The position numbers and the translations under genes were made by a program. From Asaia bogorensis (GTDB lineage: Bacteria; Pseudomonadota; Alphaproteobacteria; Acetobacterales; Acetobacteraceae), in the NCBI GenBank assembly GCA_945897825.1, contig CAMDGX010000005.1, positions 20,543-84,542 of the forward strand: a stretch of 64,000 bases of DNA. The letters are read 5' to 3'. Under the pieces are notes generated by a model. The model did no database searches, had not been told where the DNA came from, and saw only the letters and a list, made by a program, of their open reading frames with translations. Below, piece after piece: positions 34,334 through 42,979 of the stretch. Positions within the stretch are counted from its first letter, which is position 1, and each line of letters begins with the position of its first letter.

Positions 34334-35434
34334 ATGGACCGACCGGACGCGCTGGTGATCGGCGGAGGGTTCTACGGCTGTTGCCTGGCCATCCATCTGC
34401 GCCAGCGCTTCGGCCGCGTGGTGCTGGTGGACGAGGCGGCGGGGTTGCTGTCGCGCGCCTCGCGGGTGAACCAGGCACGGCTGCACAACGGCTACCACTA
34501 TCCGCGCAGCTTCCTGACCGCGGCGCGCAGCCGCAGCAACCTCGACGTGTTCCGGCGCAGCTTTCCCGCAGGCGTGTTCGAGGAGTTCCGCCACCTGTAT
34601 GCGATCGCGCGCGGCGATTCCAAGGTGGGTTACCGGCACTTCGAGCGCTTCGCCGCGGCGATCGGCGCCGCACTCGGCCCCGCCAGCGACGCCGACCGGC
34701 GGATGTTCTCGCCGCGGCTCATCGAGGCGGTGTACGAGGTGGTGGAACCGGCCTTCGACGTGCGGGCGCTGCGCCGGTTCCTCACGGGGCGGCTGGACGA
34801 GACCGGGGTGGAGCTGCGCATGGGGTGCCGCGTGGCGCGCCTCGGCCCGGCGGATGGCGGCGTTGCCGTGGAACTGGCGGACGGCAGCGCAATGGTGGCG
34901 GGCTGGGCGTTCAACTGCACCTATGCCGCGCTGAACCGCGTCGTGCCGGAGCCCGCCGCATTGCGCCCGCGCCTGGTGCACCAGCTGACGGAGGTCGCGC
35001 TGATCGAGCCGCCGCCGGCGCTGAAGCACATGGCGGTGACGGTGATGGACGGGCCGTTCTTCTCGACCATGCCGTTCCCGTCGGAGGGCCTGCACTCGCT
35101 GACGCATGTGCGCTACACGCCGCACCTGTCCTGGCCGGAGGCGTCCGCGCCCGGGCGCGATCCGAACGAGGTGATGGATCCGCCGCCGGACTCGCGCTTC
35201 GCCTGGATGCTGCGCGACGCGCGGCGGTTCCTGCCGGCGCTGGACGGCGCGATCCATGTGCGCTCCCTGTTCGACATCAAGACGATTCCCGACGGCACGC
35301 AGGGAGACGATGCGCGACCGATCCTGTATCATCGCGACTCGGTTGCGCCCCGCCTGGTGTCGATCCTCGGCAGCAAGCTGGATAACATCTTCGACGTGTA
35401 CGATTACGTGGACGCGACGCTGGAGGCTCCATGA
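34334..35434 (+). CDS. FAD-dependent oxidoreductase, DAO-like
   Basis: A 366-residue flavoprotein with an N-terminal FAD-binding fold (DALVIGGGFYGCCLAIHLRQ, then VVLVDEA) and DAO-like organisation; RVNQARLHNGYHYPRS is a conserved patch I have seen in polysaccharide-cluster oxidoreductases. It may oxidise a sugar or an amino group on a sugar. It lies between the GT-C-like protein and the GT2, overlapping the latter by four bases (ATGA). The substrate is unknown. Confidence 0.8.
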   Translation: MDRPDALVIGGGFYGCCLAIHLRQRFGRVVLVDEAAGLLSRASRVNQARLHNGYHYPRSFLTAARSRSNLDVFRRSFPAGVFEEFRHLYAIARGDSKVGYRHFERFAAAIGAALGPASDADRRMFSPRLIEAVYEVVEPAFDVRALRRFLTGRLDETGVELRMGCRVARLGPADGGVAVELADGSAMVAGWAFNCTYAALNRVVPEPAALRPRLVHQLTEVALIEPPPALKHMAVTVMDGPFFSTMPFPSEGLHSLTHVRYTPHLSWPEASAPGRDPNEVMDPPPDSRFAWMLRDARRFLPALDGAIHVRSLFDIKTIPDGTQGDDARPILYHRDSVAPRLVSILGSKLDNIFDVYDYVDATLEAP

Positions 35435-36552
35435 GGACGCGCGACATCTTCGTCTCGGTGGTGATGCGGGTCCGCGACGCGGAGCTGTACATCGGCCCGG
35501 CGCTGGAACGGCTGTCCGGCGTGATGGAGGCGGCCTTCGCCTACTACGAGATCCTGGTGGTGGACGATGCCTCGATCGACGCCACGCGGGCGCGCATCGC
35601 CGAGGTGCAGGGGCGCGCGCGCAACATCCAGCTCTACACGCTGGCCCGCCGCAAGGGCGACAACATCGCGCTGACCGCCGGGCTGGACCATGCGATCGGC
35701 GACATGATCGTGACGCTGGACCCCTTGCTCGACCCGCCGGAGCTGATCCCGCAGATGGTGGAACGCGCGCTGCAGGGGGTGGACATCGTGTATGCGCTGC
35801 CGCGCGAGCGGCTGGCCAACCGGGGGCTGGCAAACATCGTGGTGCGCGGCTTCGTGGCGACGCTGTCGCGGCTGATCAAGGTCGATGCGCCGCAGGCGAT
35901 GTCGAGCTACCGGCTGCTGAACCGCGGCGTGCTGAACTACATGCTGGAGGCGGTGGACCGGCACCGCTCGCTGATGTTCCTGCCGGCGCTGTCCGGCTAT
36001 CCGTATGCGACGATCGAGTATGACCGGCTGGCGGGCGCGGGCCAGGGCCGCGCCTCGACGCGCGAGCGGGCGGCCAAGGCGGTGGACCTGCTGTTCTCGA
36101 CCTCGGCGCGGCCGCTGCGGATCATCACGCTGATGTCGCTCGGGATCAGCGTGGTCACCTTGCTGTACGCGCTGTATTCCGTGCTGATCTACGTGGTGCG
36201 CGATGACGTGGCGGCGGGCTGGACATCGCTGAGCCTGCAGATCTCAGGGCTGTTCTTCCTCGTGTGCATCATCCTGGCGGTGATGAGCGAATACATCCTG
36301 CAGATCCTGGAGGCGACGACGCACCACCCGCGCTACCACATCGCCGCCCAGCGCCACAGCACGACGATGGACTACGCGCGCACGCGCAATGTCATTGCCA
36401 CGCACGCACAGGCAGGGCGGGCGATCCACGGCTCCGGCGATCGCGCGCCCGGCTCAGCGCACGATGCCGCCGCGGGCCAGGCGGTGCTGCAGCAGGCAAT
36501 AGGCGATGGTGGCCAGATAGAGCGTGCCGGCCTGGATCAGGCGAAACTTTGA
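35431..36552 (+). CDS. Family 2 glycosyltransferase with two C-terminal membrane helices
   Basis: A 373-residue GT2 of the ArnC/DPM1-like layout: the Rossmann-type GT-A domain (SVVMRVRDAE, ILVVDDASIDAT), then two membrane helices near residues 228-255 and 270-297. The usual DxDxxDPPE metal motif reads LDPLLDPPE, one residue shorter, so the second aspartate of DxD is gone. The last ~33 codons run over the 3' end of the opposite-strand glycosyltransferase gene (99-base overlap). This odd low-similarity tail may reflect a lost stop codon or a frameshift. Start and operon position are clear. Confidence 0.82.
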   Translation: MRTRDIFVSVVMRVRDAELYIGPALERLSGVMEAAFAYYEILVVDDASIDATRARIAEVQGRARNIQLYTLARRKGDNIALTAGLDHAIGDMIVTLDPLLDPPELIPQMVERALQGVDIVYALPRERLANRGLANIVVRGFVATLSRLIKVDAPQAMSSYRLLNRGVLNYMLEAVDRHRSLMFLPALSGYPYATIEYDRLAGAGQGRASTRERAAKAVDLLFSTSARPLRIITLMSLGISVVTLLYALYSVLIYVVRDDVAAGWTSLSLQISGLFFLVCIILAVMSEYILQILEATTHHPRYHIAAQRHSTTMDYARTRNVIATHAQAGRAIHGSGDRAPGSAHDAAAGQAVLQQAIGDGGQIERAGLDQAKL

Positions 36553-37182
36553 CACGCCGCCGGCGCGCTCGATCCAGCTGTTTGGCACTACGGCGAAGCG
36601 GGCGCCGCCCAGCACCGCCTTGATCGACATCTCGATGGTGAGGTTGAACTGCGCGCCGACCAGCGGCTGCATCCGTTCGATCACCTCGCGGCGGAAGCAT
36701 TTGAAGCCGTTGGTGAAGTCCGTGTAGTCGCTGCCGACCAGCCAGGCGATCAGGCGGTTGCCGGCGCGGTTGAGCAGGCGCTTGGCGCGCGGATAGCCGA
36801 CCACCTGGGTGCCCGGGGCGAAGCGCATGCCGAAGGCGCAGTCGTAGCCTTCCTCGATCTTGCGGAAATAGGCCACGACATCGGAGGGCGCATCCGACCC
36901 GTCGGCCATCGCGACCACCACGGCGTCGCCGCGGAAATGCGCGAGGCCGTGGCGCACGGCGCAGCCATAGCCGTGCGGGCCGGGGTTGTTGACGTGGCGC
37001 AGATTCAGCAGCGCGCGCTCCAGGTCCAGCAGCACCGCCTCCGTGCCGTCGCGGCTTTTGTCGTTCACCACCAGGATCTCGTAGGCGATGGCGTTGCGGT
37101 CGAGCTCGACGGCGAGCGCGCGCACGGTGTCGGCGATCACAGCTTCCTCGTTGTAGGCGGGCATGACGACGGAGAGCATCAT
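36454..37182 (-). CDS. Family 2 glycosyltransferase (dolichol-phosphate-mannose-synthase-like)
   Basis: A 242-residue GT2 (DPM1-like): SVVMPAYNEEAVIADT, ILVVNDKSRDGT, the metal site as VAMADGSDAPSDV (an intact acidic cluster), and FTNGFKCFRREVIE. It transfers a sugar, probably to a lipid carrier or directly to a glycan. It is the last gene of the minus-strand run epimerase, isomerase-like, GT, overlapping the isomerase gene stop by four bases. Its 3' end overlaps the convergent GT2 gene. Confidence 0.88.
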   Translation of the reverse strand: MMLSVVMPAYNEEAVIADTVRALAVELDRNAIAYEILVVNDKSRDGTEAVLLDLERALLNLRHVNNPGPHGYGCAVRHGLAHFRGDAVVVAMADGSDAPSDVVAYFRKIEEGYDCAFGMRFAPGTQVVGYPRAKRLLNRAGNRLIAWLVGSDYTDFTNGFKCFRREVIERMQPLVGAQFNLTIEMSIKAVLGGARFAVVPNSWIERAGGVSKFRLIQAGTLYLATIAYCLLQHRLARGGIVR

Positions 37183-37988
37183 GCGTAGCAGGCCCGCACA
37201 TGGGATGCCGCCCGGCGGATGGTGTCCAGCGGCGTGTCGGTGCGGCGCATCTCGATCGACACCCAGCCGGTGTAGCCGCCGGCGCGCAGGGCGGCGGCGA
37301 CCGCCGGGTGGGCGATGTCGCTGGCATCGTCGACGGGGGCGAGCATTGGCGCGCTGACGTGGAAGTGGCCGAGGCGGGCGGCGCAGGCGGCGGCGGCTTC
37401 AACGGGATCGTCGCCGGCGAGGGCGGTGCAGGCCGTGTCGAGATGCAGCACCACGCCGGGATGGTCGACGCGGGCGACCAACTCGGCCGCCTCGGTCCAG
37501 CGCAGCAGGAAGTCGCCGCCGTACTGGGGCGGATTGGCCTCGATGCCGAGTGCCGTGCCTTCGTTGCGGCAGGCTTCGGCCAGGGCGCGGAACAGCGGAA
37601 CGGCCTGGTCCATTGCCTGCTCCGGCGCGAGGTCGCCGCGCAGGCGGTTGCGGGGAGAGCCGAACACCATCACGCCCGCGCCCAGCGCGCCAGCCAAGGC
37701 GGCGACGCGGGCGATATGGGAAACCAGCGCGTCGCGGCTAGCGGCATCGCCGAACACATGCAAGTCGGGGCGGGCGAACAGGATCGATTGCAGCGCGGGG
37801 ATGGCGAAGCCCTGCCCCGCCAATGCATCGCGCAATGCGAGCGCGGCGGCCGGTGTCGCACCGTCCCAGTTCGGCCAGACCATGGTGGGGGCGATCTCGA
37901 TGCCGGTGACGCCGAGTTCGGGCAGGGCGGCGAGGATCGCATCCTGCTCATCCGCCGCCCAGGCGATGTTCGAGACGGCGAGCCTCAT
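37179..37988 (-). CDS. Sugar phosphate isomerase/epimerase-like TIM-barrel protein
   Basis: A 269-residue xylose-isomerase-like TIM barrel (AP_endonuc_2 family). Metal-ligand-type segments: the early NIAWAADEQDA, LGIEANPPQYG (Glu), LHLDTACTAL (Asp) and FHVSAPML (His), ending VSIEMRR (Glu). Its product is unknown; members isomerise or epimerise sugars, or cut DNA (endonuclease IV), which is unlikely here. Both ends overlap neighbouring genes by four bases (ATGA), meaning tight translational coupling with the epimerase upstream and the glycosyltransferase downstream. Confidence 0.85.
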   Translation of the reverse strand: MRLAVSNIAWAADEQDAILAALPELGVTGIEIAPTMVWPNWDGATPAAALALRDALAGQGFAIPALQSILFARPDLHVFGDAASRDALVSHIARVAALAGALGAGVMVFGSPRNRLRGDLAPEQAMDQAVPLFRALAEACRNEGTALGIEANPPQYGGDFLLRWTEAAELVARVDHPGVVLHLDTACTALAGDDPVEAAAACAARLGHFHVSAPMLAPVDDASDIAHPAVAAALRAGGYTGWVSIEMRRTDTPLDTIRRAASHVRACYA

Positions 37989-38752
37989 GCCGGTCGCTCG
38001 GCGGCGATGAACGCGGCGAGGCGGCGGAAGACGTCTTCGGCGTTCTGGATGTAGCCGCCGCTGCCGCCGAACACCGCGGCGTGGCGGGTGCGGAAATCGT
38101 AGGAGGGGCTACCGGCGGTCGGCGGGGTGCCGACCTTCGCGCCCGGGAAGAAACGCGCCACGATGTCGGCCGTCAGCACCGGCGCGGGCACGAGGTGGAC
38201 CAGCGACAAGCCGGCCTCCTGGGCGCGGACGATGTCGGCCCAGAGGGCGGTGAGGTCGTAGAACTGGAAGCGTGCGGCCGGGTCGATCTTGTCGACCTGG
38301 TTGTCGTGCAGCAGGTCGTAGAGGATGTTCTTGCGCAGGTCCGGGCCGAACAAGCCGGGCAGGCGCACCGTCAGCATGCCGGGGTAGCGGGCGCGCAATT
38401 CCTGTTCCAGCCAGAGGCGATGCTCGCCGTAGGGATGGGTGCGATGGGCGGCGCAATCGAAGCCTTCGTCGGCGCCCGGCACCTGCGGCACCACGTCGAT
38501 GGTCGAGATCAGCACCACGCGGCTTGCAGTCACGCCGCGCATCGCGTCGAGCGCGCGCTGGATGCCGGCGCGGTCCTCGACCGGGTTCTGGTTGGCCCAC
38601 CATTTCTTGGCCTGGGCGCCGGAGAACACCAGCGTGCCGAAGTCGCGCCCGGCGATGGTCTCGATGTTGGAGGTGTTGAAGCAGGCCTCGAAACGGTGCT
38701 GGCGCAGCAGGTTGCCGCCGACGAAGCCGGTGTGGCCGATCAGTGCGTCCAT
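37985..38752 (-). CDS. NAD-dependent epimerase/dehydratase-like protein
   Basis: A 255-residue extended-SDR-like protein. The N-terminal nucleotide motif is MDALIGHTGFVGGNLLRQ (GxxGxxG-like), with VLISTIDVVP and the YGEHRLWLEQEL segment replacing the canonical YxxxK by YGEHR, so the catalytic lysine is not at its usual place. It may be a sugar nucleotide epimerase relative with altered chemistry. The start at 38752 follows a palindrome copy. Longer frames upstream translate that repeat and are rejected. Confidence 0.75.
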   Translation of the reverse strand: MDALIGHTGFVGGNLLRQHRFEACFNTSNIETIAGRDFGTLVFSGAQAKKWWANQNPVEDRAGIQRALDAMRGVTASRVVLISTIDVVPQVPGADEGFDCAAHRTHPYGEHRLWLEQELRARYPGMLTVRLPGLFGPDLRKNILYDLLHDNQVDKIDPAARFQFYDLTALWADIVRAQEAGLSLVHLVPAPVLTADIVARFFPGAKVGTPPTAGSPSYDFRTRHAAVFGGSGGYIQNAEDVFRRLAAFIAAERPA

Positions 38753-38784
38753 ACGGGGTGCCCTTGAGAGGAAGCAAGGAAGGC

Positions 38785-38890
38785 CTTCTTTTTCTGTAGA
38801 AAAGGAAGCAAAAAGACTTTCATCCATTGGGAGGCGACGCGCGGGCGCCATGGATGAAAAGTTTTTTGGTTCTTTTTTTCAAAAAAGAAC
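38785..38890. repeat. Double-hairpin intergenic palindrome, copy 7
   Basis: Left hairpin CTTCTTTTTCT/AGAAAAGGAAG (38785-38808, one mismatch), right hairpin GTTC(T)7CA...GAAC (38869-38890). It is the shortest copy (106 bp), with the central stem reduced to ATCCATTGG/CCATGGAT. It ends five bases from the GMC gene stop. Confidence 0.88.
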
Positions 38891-38894
38891 ATGC

Positions 38895-40490
38895 TTACGT
38901 CAACTCCTGCTGCAGCCGCTCGCCCAGCCGCAGCGCCAGGGCCACGATGGTCAGCGTCGGGTTGGCGAAGCCGGCGCCTGGGAAAACCGAGCTGCTGGCG
39001 ATGTATAGATTGGCCACGCCGTGGACGCGACATTGCGCATCGACCACGCCCATGCGCGGCGAGTCCGCCATGCGGGTGGTGCCCATGTGGTGGCGGCTGC
39101 CCTGGAGGTCGCCGGGCCAGGAATCGGCGTCGCCCAGCGTGTTGCCGCGCAGCCGTCCGATGCCCAGGCGGCCCATTTCCAGGCCGACCAGTTCGACCGC
39201 GCGGCGGATGGTGCGCTTCTCCGGCACGCCTGGCCGCCAGTCGAGCGCGATGCGGTTCTGGCCGAGCGTGTCGCGCGCGCGGGTGAGGGTGACGCGGCTG
39301 TCGGGGTTGGGCATCTGCTCGACGTTGATGTCCAGGTGCGCGCCAACGATGGGGGCGTCCTGCGGTTCCGGCGTGCCGAACGGGCTTTTGCGGGTGCGGA
39401 AGATCGTTTTGTAGGAGGAGTCGATCACCGCGTCGTAGTCGTAGAAGGCGCGGCCGAGATTGCCGAAGAACTGGCGCGGCCAGCGCAGGGCGGCGATGTC
39501 GCTGCCGATCGACTTCAGTGCCGACACCCCCTCCACGACGCGGCGCGACGGGCGGAGCAGCACGCGGAATCCGCCGATACCCGGCTCGGCCACGGCCGGG
39601 GCGAGGGTTGCCAGCACGGTGACGCCGTGGGCCACCAGCTCGTCGAGATACAGGCGCAGGTCGTGGTCATGGCGGCTGAAGCCGACAAAGCCATAATGCG
39701 CGAGCCACGGGTGGTCCATGAAGTAGCGGCCGAGCAGGTCATAGGTGTTGCCGAGCCCCGCCGGCTGCGCGCGGTTGGACAGCAGCAGCAGGCGCGTGGT
39801 TTCCAGCCCGCCGGCGGCGAGCACGAACAGCTTCGCCTTCACGCTGAACTCGCTGCCGCCCAGGCTGCGGGCGCGCAGGCCGGTCACGCGGCTGGCGGTG
39901 TCGTCGGTCTGGACCTCCAGCACGTTGGCGTTCAGCCAGACATCGATGCTGCGGGAGGCCGCGAAATCCGCTTCGTGCTCGGCGCCGAGGCGAACGGGGC
40001 GAACCTGGAACAGCGCGGTGCGCAGGCGCTTGGGGTCGAGCGCGAGCGTGGGGGCGCCGGCGGCGGCGGCCCAGGGCGCCAGCGTGTCGTAGTCGCTGGG
40101 GCCGAGGCCGAGGGCGGTGTGCGCGGCTTCATACCAGGGCTCGAGCACCTCCAGCCCGAACGGCCAGCGCCGCGGGTCGGCGGGGTCGGGCGGGCGGAAA
40201 TCGTGCGCTTCCAGCTTGCGGCACCAGCCGGCCCAGTGGTTGGTGGTGCCGCCGAAATAGCGCAGGCGCGAAGCGTCGAGGTCGAGCTGGGACACGCCGC
40301 GCAATTCGCCCTGGTAGAGCGCCTGGGTCGGCTCCTCCAGCTCCATGCCGCCGGATTCCAGCAGCAGCACGCGAAACCCCCGATCGCGCAGGCTGTGCGC
40401 AAGCATGATGCCCGCGGCCCCGGCGCCGACGATGCAGATCTCGGCCTCCAGCACCGAGCCGGCCGGAAGGTGGCGCGCGTCGTGGAACAT
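38895..40490 (-). CDS. GMC-family FAD oxidoreductase
   Basis: A 531-residue flavin-dependent alcohol/sugar oxidoreductase. It has an N-terminal FAD motif (CIVGAGAAGIMLAHSL) and the diagnostic C-terminal block (HHMGTTRM, CRVHGVANLYIASSSVFPGAG, NPTLTIVALALRL) carrying the active-site histidine and asparagine. GMC enzymes oxidise primary alcohols, sugars or polyols. It precedes the epimerase/isomerase/GT run on the same strand, separated by palindrome copy 7, so it may contribute to sugar oxidation. It is divergent from the acyl-CoA dehydrogenases. Confidence 0.92.
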   Translation of the reverse strand: MFHDARHLPAGSVLEAEICIVGAGAAGIMLAHSLRDRGFRVLLLESGGMELEEPTQALYQGELRGVSQLDLDASRLRYFGGTTNHWAGWCRKLEAHDFRPPDPADPRRWPFGLEVLEPWYEAAHTALGLGPSDYDTLAPWAAAAGAPTLALDPKRLRTALFQVRPVRLGAEHEADFAASRSIDVWLNANVLEVQTDDTASRVTGLRARSLGGSEFSVKAKLFVLAAGGLETTRLLLLSNRAQPAGLGNTYDLLGRYFMDHPWLAHYGFVGFSRHDHDLRLYLDELVAHGVTVLATLAPAVAEPGIGGFRVLLRPSRRVVEGVSALKSIGSDIAALRWPRQFFGNLGRAFYDYDAVIDSSYKTIFRTRKSPFGTPEPQDAPIVGAHLDINVEQMPNPDSRVTLTRARDTLGQNRIALDWRPGVPEKRTIRRAVELVGLEMGRLGIGRLRGNTLGDADSWPGDLQGSRHHMGTTRMADSPRMGVVDAQCRVHGVANLYIASSSVFPGAGFANPTLTIVALALRLGERLQQELT

Positions 40491-40625
40491 GGAGCGAAAC
40501 TAGCGCATGCCACCTGCGCGCGAAACCATGCGGCGAACGACTTGTCCGGCTTGCACGCCGCGCCGGGCGGTGGTTCGCTGACGCCAGCGGGCGCCGCAGG
40601 GCGCACACGACGGGAGGAGAACACG

Positions 40626-41816
40626 ATGCAGGCTCTCGAGGATTTCCGGGCGCAGACCCGGGCGTGGCTGGAGGCGAACTGCCCGCCATCGATGCGCACG
40701 CCGATGCCGGCCGAGGAGGCGGTCAACGGCGGCAAGAACGCGACATTCGCCAATCCGGATTCTAAGATCTGGTTCGAGCGCATGCGCGACCGCGGTTGGA
40801 CAGCGCCGACCTGGCCCAAGGCCTATGGCGGCGGCGGGCTCTCCAAGGACGAGGGCATGATCCTCGAGGAGGAGATGAAGTCGCTCGGCTGCCGCGCGCC
40901 GCTCGTTGGCATGGGGCTGTCGATGCTCGGCCCGGTGCTGCTGGAATACGGCACCGAGGAGCAGAAGCAGGAGCACCTGACCAAGATCATCCGCGGCGAG
41001 ATCCGCTGGTGCCAGGGCTATTCGGAGCCGGGCGCGGGCAGCGACCTCGCCGGGCTGCAGACGCGCGCGGTGCTGCAGGGCGACCACTTCCTGGTCAACG
41101 GCCACAAGATCTGGACCAGCAACGCGCATTACGCCGACTGGATCTTCTGCCTGGTCCGCACCGACCCCACGGTGAAGAAGCATGACGGCATCAGCTTCCT
41201 GCTGATCGACATGGCCGACCCCGGCGTGCGGCCGCGGCCGATCCGGCTGATCTCGGGCTATTCGGTGTTCTGCGAGACGTTCCTGGAGAACGTGCAGGTG
41301 CCGAAGGAGAACCTGCTGGGCGAGCTGAACAAGGGCTGGACCATCGCCAAGCGCCTGCTGGAGCACGAGCGCAAGTCGATCGGCGGCATCGGCGAGCGCG
41401 GCGCGAAAAGCCGGGAGAAGCCGATCCCCGACATGGCCAAGCAGCATGTTGGCGAAGTGGACGGGCGCATCGCCGACGGGTCGCTGCGCGAGCGCATCGC
41501 CAGCCATGCGATGAGCGCGCATGCCTTCTCGCTGACCCGCAGGCGTGCGGCGGAGGAGGCGGAGAGCGGCGCGCCGCCGGGGCCGCTCTCGGCGATGTTC
41601 AAGTATTACGCCACCGAGCTGAACAAGCTGCGCTACGAGACCATCCTGCAGGCCGGCGGCACCCAGCAGCTGGGTTGGGAGGGCGACGATTTCTCCGACG
41701 ACGAGATCCGCCTGGGCCGCGAATGGCTGCGCAGCAAGGCCAACACCATCGAGGGCGGCACCAGCGAGGTGCAGCTGAACATCATCGCCAAGCGTGTGCT
41801 TGGCCTGCCGGATTGA
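40626..41816 (+). CDS. Acyl-CoA dehydrogenase, subunit/copy 1
   Basis: A 396-residue flavin-dependent acyl-CoA dehydrogenase introducing a 2,3-double bond into an acyl-CoA. Marks: RWCQGYSEPGAGSDLAGLQT, NGHKIWTSNAHYADWIF and the C-terminal EGGTSEVQLNIIAKRVLGLP. GGGAGGAG precedes the ATG. It is followed after ten bases by a second, related gene of similar size. Such large/small pairs can be heteromeric (for example pimeloyl-CoA dehydrogenase); this is an inference from size and order. Confidence 0.93.
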   Translation: MQALEDFRAQTRAWLEANCPPSMRTPMPAEEAVNGGKNATFANPDSKIWFERMRDRGWTAPTWPKAYGGGGLSKDEGMILEEEMKSLGCRAPLVGMGLSMLGPVLLEYGTEEQKQEHLTKIIRGEIRWCQGYSEPGAGSDLAGLQTRAVLQGDHFLVNGHKIWTSNAHYADWIFCLVRTDPTVKKHDGISFLLIDMADPGVRPRPIRLISGYSVFCETFLENVQVPKENLLGELNKGWTIAKRLLEHERKSIGGIGERGAKSREKPIPDMAKQHVGEVDGRIADGSLRERIASHAMSAHAFSLTRRRAAEEAESGAPPGPLSAMFKYYATELNKLRYETILQAGGTQQLGWEGDDFSDDEIRLGREWLRSKANTIEGGTSEVQLNIIAKRVLGLPD

Positions 41817-41826
41817 GGCGCGACCG

Positions 41827-42966
41827 ATGCCGATGATCATTTCGTCCGATGCGCGGATGGTGCGCGAGACCGCGCATGACTATTTCCGCGAGAAATCCCC
41901 GATCCTGGCGCTGCGCAAGCTGCGCGACAGCCAGGACCCCGACGGCTTCGACCGCGCGCTGTGGCGGGAGATGGCCGAGCTCGGCTGGGCCGGATTCGTG
42001 GTGCCGGAGGAGCATGGCGGCTCCGGGTTCGGCCATGTCGGCCTGGGCCAGGTGATGGAGGCGGCCGGGCGCACGCTGGCCGCCACGCCATTGCTGGGAA
42101 CTGCGCTGGTCGGCGCCGTGGCACTCGACAAGGGCGGCAGCGACGAACAGAAATCGACGTATTTCCCGGGGCTTGTCGCCGGCGAGGCGATCTTCGCGTT
42201 GGCGCTGGAGGAGCATCCGCACCACAACCCGTACTGGATCGCCACGACGGCCAAGAAGGACGGTTCGGGCTGGGTGCTGAACGGCGCCAAGCAGTTCGTG
42301 CTGGACGGGCATGTCGCCGATACGCTGATCGTGGTGGCGCGCACATCGGGGGCAGAGGGAGGCCGCAACGGGCTCACGCTGTTCCTGGTGCCGGGCAATG
42401 CCGCCGGCGTATCCCGCCGCCGCTCGATCATGGTCGATAGCCGCAACGCAGCGCGCATCCGCTTCGAGAACGTGACGGTCGGTGCGGACGCGGTGCTGGG
42501 CCCGGTCGATGGCGGCGCGGACCTGCTGGACACCATCCTGGACGCCGCCCGCGCCGGACTTTCCGCCGAGATGCTGGGCAGTTCGGCCGAAGCGTTCGAG
42601 CGCACGGTGCAATACCTGAAGGACCGCAAGCAGTTCGGCGTGCCGATCGGCAGCTTCCAGGCGCTGAAGCACCGCGCGGCGCACATGTATTGCGAGGTGG
42701 AGGCCACGCGCTCGGCCGTCACCGCCGCGCTGGATGCGCTGGACAACAACGCCAACGACGCCAGCCTGTTGGTCAGCCTCGCCAAGAGCAAGGCCAACCA
42801 GACCGCGCGGCTGACCGGCGACGAGGGCATCCAGATGCATGGCGGCATCGGCATGACCGACGAGCACGAGATCGGCTTCTTCCTCAAGCGCGCCCGCGTG
42901 GCCGAGGCAACGTTCGGCGACGCGGCGTTCCACCGCGACCGCTACGCCGCCCTTTCCGGCTACTGA
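41827..42966 (+). CDS. Acyl-CoA dehydrogenase, subunit/copy 2
   Basis: A 379-residue acyl-CoA dehydrogenase paralogue. The N-terminal helical domain begins at MVRETAHDYF and the C-terminal domain has RKQFGVPIGSFQALKHR and TGDEGIQMHGGIGMTDEHEI. It is more diverged and shorter than the upstream gene, consistent with the partner (possibly structural) subunit of a heteromeric enzyme. The gene order dehydrogenase 1, dehydrogenase 2, MDR reductase (13-base gap) suggests one operon of acid degradation. Confidence 0.92.
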   Translation: MPMIISSDARMVRETAHDYFREKSPILALRKLRDSQDPDGFDRALWREMAELGWAGFVVPEEHGGSGFGHVGLGQVMEAAGRTLAATPLLGTALVGAVALDKGGSDEQKSTYFPGLVAGEAIFALALEEHPHHNPYWIATTAKKDGSGWVLNGAKQFVLDGHVADTLIVVARTSGAEGGRNGLTLFLVPGNAAGVSRRRSIMVDSRNAARIRFENVTVGADAVLGPVDGGADLLDTILDAARAGLSAEMLGSSAEAFERTVQYLKDRKQFGVPIGSFQALKHRAAHMYCEVEATRSAVTAALDALDNNANDASLLVSLAKSKANQTARLTGDEGIQMHGGIGMTDEHEIGFFLKRARVAEATFGDAAFHRDRYAALSGY

Positions 42967-42979
42967 ACAGGAGGCCGGG

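Noticed and set aside
8657..38890. Phe/Lys-rich N-terminal extensions (FFFF, KKKQK) in frames that run into the palindromes
   Set aside because: They are translations of the A/T hairpins; each affected gene has a better start with a ribosome binding site downstream.
8657..38890. CRISPR array suggested by repeated A/T-rich units
   Set aside because: Copies are kilobases apart, palindromic, in both orientations and without spacers or cas genes.
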